From positions 1 through 6,678 of the forward strand of contig DAHXOV010000271.1 in assembly GCA_027364695.1 (NCBI GenBank): DNA of 6,678 nucleotides. The letters run 5' to 3'. A program made the translations under genes and the position numbers. This document shows positions 1 through 6,169 of this stretch, in pieces (within the stretch, counting starts at the first letter, position 1; every line of letters begins with the position of its first letter). The notes under the pieces were generated by a model. That model saw only the letters and a list, made by a program, of their open reading frames with translations. It was not told the origin of the DNA and did no database searches. This DNA is from a bacterium. Lineage in GTDB: Bacteria; Bacteroidota; Bacteroidia; B-17B0; Aurantibacillaceae.

Positions 1-294
1 GCACGGGCTCATGTTTTGGCGCTTCAAAAAATCGGACAAAGAGGAGCATTGCCGTACTATGATGTTATTAACCTTGGAACAGGCAAGGGGAATACTGTTT
101 TGGAAGTTATCAAAAGTTTTGAAAAGGTAGTGGGTATAAATGTGAATTATGCTATCTCTTCAAGGCGTAAAGGGGATGTAGAAGCGATATTTGCTAATAA
201 TGACAAGGCATGGAGAGAATTGAAATGGAAGCCGGAATTGTCTTTGGAAGACATGATGCTTTCTGCGTGGCAATGGGGAAGGGGGCGTTATTGA
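1..294 (+). CDS. galE: UDP-glucose 4-epimerase, C-terminal part (5' end outside window)
   Basis: GalE interconverts UDP-glucose and UDP-galactose in the cytoplasm, supplying galactose for surface glycans and serving galactose catabolism. The reading frame is open from base 1 (reading A-R-A-H-V-L-A-L) to a TGA at 292-294, so about 97 C-terminal residues of a protein that is usually near 340 are present. Visible family signatures are the helix A-R-A-H-V-L-A-L, the segment D-V-I-N-L-G-T-G-K-G at residues 21-30 of the fragment, the R-R-K-G-D-V segment at 55-60 (in this family this arginine region contacts the UDP part), and the ending W-K-P-E-L-S-L-E-D-M-M followed by A-W-Q-W. The catalytic YxxxK and the NAD-binding glycine motif would lie upstream and cannot be seen. 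A TTG at 16 is inside the frame and is not a real start. The gene ends 3 bases before the opposite-strand gene ends. Other SDR-family sugar-nucleotide epimerases are possible, but the C-terminal pattern is closest to GalE. Confidence 0.88.
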   Translation, partial: ARAHVLALQKIGQRGALPYYDVINLGTGKGNTVLEVIKSFEKVVGINVNYAISSRRKGDVEAIFANNDKAWRELKWKPELSLEDMMLSAWQWGRGRY

Positions 295-297
295 AAA

Positions 298-1803
298 TTA
301 TTCTCCGATTTTATTTCTGTTTTTTCTTTTGAACATAGATTGAAAGTGGTAATAAACACCATCTGATGGCGCAGGAGCAGGGGAGAGTGAAAGAATTTTA
401 TTTTTATCAATAAGAAAAAACAGGGGGGTGGCTTTGACATTGTATTTGACTTTGACAGAAAAATCATTTTTTGGTTGATGGTTCATCAGTATGAGCCATT
501 TGTATTGAGGGTTTTGTTTGACAAATGTTTGAAATGCTTTGAAATCATCATCTATACATACAGAAATAAATTTTATTGTGTTTCCAAATTTGGCATTTAA
601 GAATTGAATCTCTTTGAGTTCTTTTATGCTGTTTGGACTTTTTAAGGAAAAGAAATTCAGATAGATGTACATTTTATTTAAAGAATATAATTGAAATAAG
701 GAACTGTCTTTTGTGAGTGCAATAAAATCAGGGGCTTGAGTGCCTTGTTTGAGTTGATTAAATTCTTGTATTATTTTTTGTATGATTTTTTTATGATGAG
801 GTATCTTGGTGTGATGGAGCAATTGTTCTAATAAAATTTGTACAGCATAAGGATTGAATTTTTCATTGAAGTAAAAGTGATATAAATTTTGTATAAGCAC
901 GAGCTCTTTCAATGTATCATTAAAATTCAGTATTTTATCATCTTTGACGTAATCCAATAACTGTTTGAGTTGAGTGCTTTTGTTGATAGTGTAATAAATG
1001 GTTTGTTTGTTTTGTTTTGTAATATCCGCAATAAGATAATCTTTGAAGAAAGAATTAAAAAATTCCATGTAATCATAATTATCAACTTGTACGGGTTTGT
1101 TGAGTAGAAAAATACGGGCTATCACATTTTTATCTCTTGTAGCATTGATATTGATATTTGCAAGGTTGTAGTTCAAATAGTTTTGAAAATAAGGATGGTT
1201 GATTTCTTTGAAAGTATTTTTTGCTTCTATGAGCAGGCTGTCTAATTTTTTAAATAACTCAGTACGATTTAGAAATTTTTGTGCGGCTATACTTAGGTAT
1301 TTGTTGTATATATCGTTGAATTGGAACATAAGGGTGTTTAATTCTAAACTATCGTCAGTGAGAATAGAAATGGGGGCATTCATCTCAATGTCAGCAGTAT
1401 TGACTTGAATAGAATCGGGTGGATATATTTTGATAATGTATTCTCTGGTGCCCGATGGTGGAGGTTCTACATAGAGTTTGGCAGCTGTATTTTTAATTTT
1501 AATTACGATAGCTTGTGTTTTATCTGAGTATAATTTTAGTGTAAATCTTCCTTTGTTATCTAAAGAATCCTCGTCTTGCAGGATGGGCTGATAAGTGACG
1601 AAATCAGAATAAATCAAGAGCTGGGCAACAGGATTAGAATTTGTAATATATACGGGATGAGCATTGCCGTGAATAATGATATTTTGAGCATACAATGAGA
1701 ATTGAAGTGAGAATAAGAAAGATAAAATGATAAGAAAATGAGACAAGTTTTTTTTGTTTATATAACAACATTGAAAAAAAGATACATTATTCATCACAGG
1801 CAC
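298..1803 (-). CDS. Secreted TlpA-like protein with cysteine-less thioredoxin-fold domain
   Basis: Probably an exported (periplasmic or membrane-facing) protein of unknown role. With the upstream GTG start (1803) it has 501 residues; an ATG three codons later (1794) is an equally good start. A hydrophobic signal segment spans about residues 21-39 after K17-K18 and ends in S-L-Y-A-Q, so signal peptidase I cleavage near 39/40 is likely. Residues 41-135 look like the beta-rich N-terminal domain common in Bacteroidota TlpA relatives, with a D-N-K-G-R-F pattern near 82-87. Residues 140-350 are helical, polar and repeat-free. From about 353 (G-T-Q-A-P-D-F) to 490 there is a thioredoxin/AhpC-TSA-like fold: strand Y-I-Y-L-N-F-F, the cis-proline segment K-A-T-P-L-F-F-L-I-D at 457-466, and an S-P-A-P-A-P-S-D-G tail at 473-481. 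Where TlpA has CxxC the sequence reads S389-P-N-S392, so disulfide reductase activity is not expected. It lies 19 bases (28 from the ATG) after dusB and probably shares its transcript. The fold call is fairly sure; the function is not known. Confidence 0.85.
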   Translation of the reverse strand: MPVMNNVSFFQCCYINKKNLSHFLIILSFLFSLQFSLYAQNIIIHGNAHPVYITNSNPVAQLLIYSDFVTYQPILQDEDSLDNKGRFTLKLYSDKTQAIVIKIKNTAAKLYVEPPPSGTREYIIKIYPPDSIQVNTADIEMNAPISILTDDSLELNTLMFQFNDIYNKYLSIAAQKFLNRTELFKKLDSLLIEAKNTFKEINHPYFQNYLNYNLANININATRDKNVIARIFLLNKPVQVDNYDYMEFFNSFFKDYLIADITKQNKQTIYYTINKSTQLKQLLDYVKDDKILNFNDTLKELVLIQNLYHFYFNEKFNPYAVQILLEQLLHHTKIPHHKKIIQKIIQEFNQLKQGTQAPDFIALTKDSSLFQLYSLNKMYIYLNFFSLKSPNSIKELKEIQFLNAKFGNTIKFISVCIDDDFKAFQTFVKQNPQYKWLILMNHQPKNDFSVKVKYNVKATPLFFLIDKNKILSLSPAPAPSDGVYYHFQSMFKRKNRNKIGE

Positions 1804-1822
1804 TTTTTAAAAGGGATAAAAA

Positions 1823-2881
1823 TCAGGTACTACAATATTCATTTATATCATTCGTAAAAGTTAGATCTTCTGATAATATAATGTTTTCAGGACTTTCTTG
1901 TTGCAGTTTTTTTAATTTTTCCGGGATGCTATCAAGGATATTTAAAATTTGTTGTAAGTCTTGAGTGGTGATTAGCTCGTTACGAATGCTTTTGAAGCAG
2001 GGGATGTTTTTGAAATAATTGGCATAGTGTCTTCTCATTTCAAGAATTCCTAATTTTTCACCTTTCCATTTGATGGATTTAAGAAAATGATTTTTACATA
2101 CATTGATTCTTTCTTCAAGCCTTGGAGGATCCATGTTTTTTTTTGTATGAAAGTAGTGTTTTATTTCTCTGAATATCCATGGATAACCGATACTGGCTCT
2201 TCCTATCATTATTCCATCTACTTTGTATTTTTCTTTGTAAATCAAAGCTTTTTGTGGTGAATCAATATCTCCGTTTCCAAATATAGGGATTGTGATACCT
2301 GGGTTTTCTTTTACTTTTTGGATATATTCCCAACTGGCAGTGCCTTTATACATTTGTACTCTTGTGCGGGCGTGAATGCTGAGGGCTTTTATCCCTGCAT
2401 CTTGAAGGCGCAGCGCTACTTCTTCTATGTGGATGGATTTTTCATCCCAGCCCAGGCGTGTTTTTACAGTAACAGGAATGTTTATACTTTTTACTACTGT
2501 TCTGGTGAGTTTTTCCATGAGAGGTATGTCTGATAATACTGCGGCGCCCGCTCCTTTGGATATTACTTTTTTTACCGGACAGCCAAAGTTAATATCTAAA
2601 AAATCAGGGCGAACACTTTCTACAATTTTTGCTGCGAGAGACAGTGCTTCTTCATCTCCACCAAAAATTTGAATGCCTATGGGACGCTCTTCGTCAAAAA
2701 TATCCAGTTTTTTTTTGCTTTTAATGGCATGGCGAATAAGGCCTTCACTACTAATGAATTCGGTAAACATAACATCTGCACCGTGTTGCTTGCAAACAAA
2801 TCTGAATGGCGGGTCGCTTACATCTTCCATTGGTGCTAACAGCAGCGGAAAATCAGGTATTTCTATGTTTCCAATTTTCAT
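1823..2881 (-). CDS. dusB: tRNA-dihydrouridine synthase, DusB type
   Basis: A flavoenzyme that reduces specific uridines in the tRNA D-loop to dihydrouridine using FMN and NADPH, in the cytoplasm. The 352-residue protein is close to full family length. The TIM-barrel signatures appear in order: L-L-L-A-P-M-E-D-V-S-D-P-P-F-R at 13-27 (FMN-binding first strand), Q-I-F-G-G at 71-75, D-I-N-F-G-C-P-V-K-K-V at 96-106 with catalytic Cys101, V-T-V-K-T-R-L-G-W at 137-145 with FMN-contacting Lys140, S-I-H-A-R-T-R at 168-174 with His170, G-N-G-D-I at 202-206, and G-R-A-S-I-G-Y-P-W at 227-235. The C-terminal helical tRNA-binding domain follows, including M-R-R-H-Y at 282-286. The G-C-P-V-K-K-V form and the R-R-H-Y segment favour DusB over DusA or DusC. 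The ATG at 2881 gives the family's usual M-K-I-G beginning. It is the first gene of the minus-strand unit and is divergent from the glycan operon. The last 15 or so residues are a poorly conserved tail. Confidence 0.93.
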   Translation of the reverse strand: MKIGNIEIPDFPLLLAPMEDVSDPPFRFVCKQHGADVMFTEFISSEGLIRHAIKSKKKLDIFDEERPIGIQIFGGDEEALSLAAKIVESVRPDFLDINFGCPVKKVISKGAGAAVLSDIPLMEKLTRTVVKSINIPVTVKTRLGWDEKSIHIEEVALRLQDAGIKALSIHARTRVQMYKGTASWEYIQKVKENPGITIPIFGNGDIDSPQKALIYKEKYKVDGIMIGRASIGYPWIFREIKHYFHTKKNMDPPRLEERINVCKNHFLKSIKWKGEKLGILEMRRHYANYFKNIPCFKSIRNELITTQDLQQILNILDSIPEKLKKLQQESPENIILSEDLTFTNDINEYCST

Positions 2882-2932
2882 GATGGCAAAGGACGTTATT
2901 TTTTTTCTCTTTTTGAAATATGAAGCGTAGTA

Positions 2933-2961
2933 TTGTTGAGAAATATAAATTTGTATTTTTG
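2933..2961 (+). promoter_or_regulatory. Candidate Bacteroidota-type promoter for the glycan operon
   Basis: The 91-base divergent gap between dusB and the glycosyltransferase gene holds two back-to-back exact matches to the Bacteroidota -7 element TAnnTTTG: TAAATTTG at 2946-2953 and TATTTTTG at 2954-2961. A TTG at 2933-2935, the minimal -33 element, lies 18 bases before the second match, within the usual spacing. Transcription would start only about 5-10 bases after 2961, at or just before the ATG at 2973. The transcript would then be nearly leaderless for that start, or would have a leader of about 30 bases for the ATG at 3000. In such AT-rich DNA short matches occur by chance, so this is a prediction from motif and position only. 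Confidence 0.45.
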
Positions 2962-2972
2962 CCTCTTATCTT

Positions 2973-4679
2973 ATGAGTAAAAGAATTTCCGACAAAACGA
3001 TGGCGGCAAAAAAAACAATTGATAAGCGTTCAAAGGCATTATTGTTTGATAAAATCAATTCAATTGCAGAGCGGTATTCTGAAAAAAGTATTTTATTGTT
3101 TTTTCTTTTAGTGGCTTTTGTTTTATCAATTATTAATTTTAATGCCAGAATAAGTGAAGCCCATGATGATGCTCTTTATGTGGAGGCTGCATACAGGTTT
3201 GTTGCTGAATTTCCGAATTATTTTTATACTGCTAATGCTCCTTTTTATCCTATGTTTTTGGCATTTTTGATGAAGATAGTGGGATTTCAACTGATCGTAT
3301 TCAAGTTATTCAATGTTTTATTTTTATTATTATCGGTCTATTTCTTTTTTAAAGCATTTTACAGGACGATTCCTTTTATTGTTTTTATTCCTGTTATGTT
3401 TTTTGTGGCCCTTAATCATCATGTTATTTATTTTTCATCTATGACTTTTACAGAATCTATGTTTATGTTTTTGCAGGGATTTATGTTCTATACCATGCGT
3501 CGGTTGATAGATAGGTATTCCTCTCTTGAAAAAACATTATGGAGTTATATTAAGGCATTGAGTTTATTTGGTTTATCAGCCTTTTTACTTATTGTTACTC
3601 GTAGTGGATCTATTGTCGTAGTCCCTGCGATGTTGTTGTTCTTTTGGCATGTATTGAAAAATAAAAAACTCACATTGGCATCTTTAATATCTATTTTGAT
3701 TTACTATTTGCCATACAAATTTGTTATTCGAATAATATTTGGAGAAATCAACCAATATGCCAATCAATCTAAAATATTGATGCAAAAAGATCCTTATGAT
3801 GTATCCTTGGGGCAAGAGACCATATCAGGATTCATTCAAAGATTTTTTGATAATAGCCAGTTGTATTTGAGTAAAAGATTTTTTCAGATGATTGGATGGA
3901 TGAGTGAAGAAAATACGAATATATATGGAATTATCGCTTTGTTGCTTTTTGCTCTGTTGTTGTGGGGTACTTGGCTGGCATACAAGAAAAAAAACAGATT
4001 AATGTTATTTGCTTCTATTTACACACTTGGTCTGATGACTTTGTCATTTATTATTTTACAGGCGAGGTGGGATCAGCCCAGAATCATCATGGTAGCTATG
4101 CCAATGATGATAGGGATTTATTTCTATCTATTTAGTTTATTATTCAAATCCAAATTTTTCAAAACATTGTATGTGTTGCTATTGTTTTTATTTGTCGGCT
4201 CAATGATTGTATCTACAACAAAAAGAGGCATTAAGAACATCCCTATAGTATTGAGAAATTTGCAAGGAGATGTTTATTATGGCTATACACCAGACTGGCA
4301 AAATTTTTTGAGGGCGAGCGAATGGTGTGGGAAAAATTTACCTGCTACTGCTTATGTGGCAAGCAGAAAATCGCCTATGAGTTTTATTTATGGGAAGAGA
4401 AAATTTTTTCCTATTTATAGTGTTATTAAAAAAGATCCGGAAACCAACCAGTCTCATCCTGATAGTGCATTGGTTTACTTTAAGCAAAACCATGTAACGC
4501 ATGTTTTACTTGCTAATTTGAGAATAGATCCTAATAAAAATACGGGTCAAGTAGTCAATACCATTCATAATATACTTGAGCCTATTGTTCGCAAATATCC
4601 TCATGCACTCAAAATTGTTCACACAGAGGGAGATACAGAACCGTGCTATGTGTATGAAATTGTTTATCCGGAAAAATAA
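2973..4679 (+). CDS. Multi-spanning GT-C-type glycosyltransferase (ArnT/PMT/RgtA-like)
   Basis: Probably an inner-membrane enzyme that moves a sugar from a polyprenyl-phosphate donor to a lipid, glycan or protein acceptor on the periplasmic side. It has 568 residues. After a basic N-terminus (1-37) comes a membrane segment at about 38-57. Next is the first outer loop with E62-A-H-D-D66, the acidic pair at the position of the GT-C catalytic/metal-binding aspartates, and then A-P-F-Y-P-M-F-L-A-F, the usual partner motif. Further hydrophobic segments lie near 88-128, 134-175, 194-228, 234-256, 317-336, 341-362, 370-391 and 396-415, about 11-12 spans in all. W366-D-Q-P-R370 before a late span resembles the W-x-x-x-R-Y region of the family. 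Residues 420-568 form a soluble C-terminal domain (D-W-Q-N-F-L-R-A-S-E-W, then A-S-R-K-S-P). The start could instead be the ATG at 3000 (residue 10); neither has a Shine-Dalgarno sequence. First gene of the operon, with the next start 3 bases after its stop. Donor and acceptor cannot be read from the sequence. O-antigen ligase is less likely because of the early acidic pair. Confidence 0.85.
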   Translation: MSKRISDKTMAAKKTIDKRSKALLFDKINSIAERYSEKSILLFFLLVAFVLSIINFNARISEAHDDALYVEAAYRFVAEFPNYFYTANAPFYPMFLAFLMKIVGFQLIVFKLFNVLFLLLSVYFFFKAFYRTIPFIVFIPVMFFVALNHHVIYFSSMTFTESMFMFLQGFMFYTMRRLIDRYSSLEKTLWSYIKALSLFGLSAFLLIVTRSGSIVVVPAMLLFFWHVLKNKKLTLASLISILIYYLPYKFVIRIIFGEINQYANQSKILMQKDPYDVSLGQETISGFIQRFFDNSQLYLSKRFFQMIGWMSEENTNIYGIIALLLFALLLWGTWLAYKKKNRLMLFASIYTLGLMTLSFIILQARWDQPRIIMVAMPMMIGIYFYLFSLLFKSKFFKTLYVLLLFLFVGSMIVSTTKRGIKNIPIVLRNLQGDVYYGYTPDWQNFLRASEWCGKNLPATAYVASRKSPMSFIYGKRKFFPIYSVIKKDPETNQSHPDSALVYFKQNHVTHVLLANLRIDPNKNTGQVVNTIHNILEPIVRKYPHALKIVHTEGDTEPCYVYEIVYPEK

Positions 4680-4682
4680 TAA

Positions 4683-5420
4683 ATGATGAGTATTCCGTGG
4701 AGTATTAAAGCAGGCGAATGGTTGTATCAATACGTATATACGATATACAAACCATTGTATTTTTGGTATAAAAATAAAGAAGAGAAATTTGAAATAGAAC
4801 TTATTAAAAAAACATTAAAAAAACATGATAATGTAGTGGATATAGGTGCCAATATTGGATTTTATACTACTATTTTTTCTCAATTGATATCTAAAAATGG
4901 ATGTGTATATGCATTTGAACCTGATAAAGATAATTTTGAAAAACTAAAAAAAAATATTCAATACTTGAAAAATGTTGTGCTTGAAAATAAGGCGGTGTCT
5001 AATCAGTCAGGTATGATTCAATTGTATCAATCAAAATTGAACGTGGATCATAGAACATATCCATCAAATAGCGCTGTAAGGAGCATAGATATTGAATGTG
5101 TAAGTTTGGATGATTACTTTAGAAAGAACGAAAGAATACATTTTATTAAAATGGATATTCAAGGGTATGAACCGTTTGCATTACAAGGGATGATTAATGT
5201 ATTGACATATAACGATAAATTAAAACTCATTTCTGAATTTTGGCCACATGGATTAATAAAAGCTGGATATTCTGCAATAGATTATTTTTATCAGTTAAAA
5301 AAGTTTTTCCCTGCTATTTATCTGATTGACAAAAATGAGTTAAGAGAACTAAATGAAGAAATAATAAGCACATTAAAAGTATCTGAATCAGATTACTATA
5401 ATATCTTTGCAAGTAGATGA
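4683..5420 (+). CDS. FkbM family SAM-dependent methyltransferase
   Basis: Likely an O-methyltransferase acting on a sugar hydroxyl of a surface or lipid-linked glycan. FkbM itself works on a macrolide, but members in glycosyltransferase loci commonly methylate sugars; the assignment here rests on context. The 245-residue protein is typical in length. Residues 1-33 are aromatic and basic (G-E-W-L-Y-Q-Y-V-Y then K-P-L-Y-F-W-Y-K), a common membrane-proximal opening in this family. The Rossmann SAM-binding motif I is V-V-D-I-G-A-N-I-G-F-Y at 51-61. The acidic end of strand 2 is F-E-P-D at 78-81. The FkbM signature is I-K-M-D-I-Q-G-Y-E at 155-163, followed by L-I-S-E-F-W-P at 182-188. Two ATG codons stand in tandem (4683 and 4686) and either may serve. 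It begins 3 bases after the glycosyltransferase stop and its TGA overlaps the next gene's ATG. From here on the operon looks visibly A-richer than dusB. Confidence 0.92.
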   Translation: MMSIPWSIKAGEWLYQYVYTIYKPLYFWYKNKEEKFEIELIKKTLKKHDNVVDIGANIGFYTTIFSQLISKNGCVYAFEPDKDNFEKLKKNIQYLKNVVLENKAVSNQSGMIQLYQSKLNVDHRTYPSNSAVRSIDIECVSLDDYFRKNERIHFIKMDIQGYEPFALQGMINVLTYNDKLKLISEFWPHGLIKAGYSAIDYFYQLKKFFPAIYLIDKNELRELNEEIISTLKVSESDYYNIFASR

Positions 5421-6169
5421 TAAAAAAAAGAAAAATACCATATCATTTAGATGACCCAAGGACAAGCATATATCACAGAGAGATTATTTTAAATACATTG
5501 TTCCTGAAAAAAATATATTTACAATGGTACAATGAATTTAAAAAAGAATATGATAAAAATTCACAAGGGAAGTATCTTGAATTAGGCTCTGGTGGTGGTT
5601 TTTTAAAGGAAATTCTTCCCAATATCATTACATCGGATATTTTGCCATTACCTTATGTAGATATGCAAATTAATGCCGAACAATTACCTTTTGAAGAAGA
5701 ATCGCTCAATAGTATTTTCCTACTCAATGTATTTCATCATATTCCAAAACCTTTTGTATTTCTGAAAGAAGCACAACGTACCCTCAAAAAAAATGGGACA
5801 TTAATAATGATTGAACCCGCCAACACTCCATTTTCTCGCTTTATTTATAAAGGATTTCATCATGAGCCATTTGATGAAGAGGGTACTTTGTTTATAGACG
5901 AGGGGAAGCCACTTAGTCATTCTAACCAGGCATTGCCTTATATTTATTTCATCAGAGAAAAAAAATATTTTTCTGAAAATTTTCCACGCTTAAAATTATT
6001 AGAAATTCGTTATCATACTGCTTTATTGTATTTATTGAGTGGTGGTGTATCGTATTATCCTTTTGTGCCGTCTTTTTCTTTTTCTTTTTTTCAGAGTATT
6101 GAAAAATTATTAAGCCTTTTTCAAAAATCTACTGCTCTGTTTCAAACTATTATTATTCAAAAACAATGA
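5417..6169 (+). CDS. Class I SAM-dependent methyltransferase (Methyltransf_11-like)
   Basis: A 250-residue cytoplasmic methyltransferase of unknown substrate, probably a sugar or lipid-linked intermediate given its neighbours. SAM-binding motif I is Y-L-E-L-G-S-G-G-G-F-L-K-E at 53-65. The strand-2 acidic residue is in T-S-D-I-L at 72-76, then A-E-Q-L-P-F-E-E at 87-94, N-V-F-H-H-I-P at 104-110 (motif II/III region) and the post-core L-K-K-N-G-T-L-I-M-I-E-P at 123-134. Outside the Rossmann core there is a distinctive set, F-H-H-E-P-F-D at 147-153, P-L-S-H-S-N-Q-A-L-P-Y at 165-175 and L-L-S-G-G at 206-210. I recall this set recurring in a conserved subfamily of methyltransferases near glycosyltransferases. 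The N-terminus H-L-D-D-P-R-T-S fits the same group. The ATGA overlap at 5417-5420 couples it to the FkbM gene, and its stop overlaps the next start in the same way. Near the 3' end a short in-frame T-rich repeat encodes S-F-S-F-S-F-F. Confidence 0.88.
   Translation: MIKKRKIPYHLDDPRTSIYHREIILNTLFLKKIYLQWYNEFKKEYDKNSQGKYLELGSGGGFLKEILPNIITSDILPLPYVDMQINAEQLPFEEESLNSIFLLNVFHHIPKPFVFLKEAQRTLKKNGTLIMIEPANTPFSRFIYKGFHHEPFDEEGTLFIDEGKPLSHSNQALPYIYFIREKKYFSENFPRLKLLEIRYHTALLYLLSGGVSYYPFVPSFSFSFFQSIEKLLSLFQKSTALFQTIIIQKQ
6073..6092 (+). repeat. Short T-rich hexamer repeat inside a methyltransferase gene
   Basis: Two copies of TTTTTC (6073-6078 and 6079-6084) are followed by seven T and a C (6085-6092). 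In frame this encodes S-F-S-F-S-F-F near residues 219-225 of the class I methyltransferase. Gain or loss of a hexamer unit would keep the frame; slippage in the run of seven T would not. With so few units it is probably low-complexity sequence without a switching role. Confidence 0.5.

Noticed and set aside
301..335. T-rich stretch after the galE stop as an intrinsic terminator
   Set aside because: No stable inverted repeat precedes the T-rich run, and the stretch is coding sequence of the opposite gene.
1199..1408. 69-codon open frame on the plus strand inside the TlpA-like gene
   Set aside because: It lies entirely antisense to a well-supported gene, has no recognisable motif or promoter, and its composition looks like a mirror of the coding strand.
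2318..2930. Three plus-strand open frames opposite dusB
   Set aside because: They are antisense to a gene with full catalytic motifs, and their translations show no family features.
2940..2947. TATATTTC on the minus strand as a -7 element for dusB
   Set aside because: It misses the final G of TAnnTTTG and there is no TTG at suitable distance upstream, so it is too weak to list as a promoter.
4506..4730. 74-codon minus-strand frame across the glycosyltransferase/FkbM junction
   Set aside because: It overlaps the ends of two clear genes on the other strand and has no start context or motif.
6071..6092. T-rich hexamer repeat as a phase-variation switch
   Set aside because: There are too few units, a hexamer change does not shift the frame, and seven T is an ordinary run in DNA this AT-rich.
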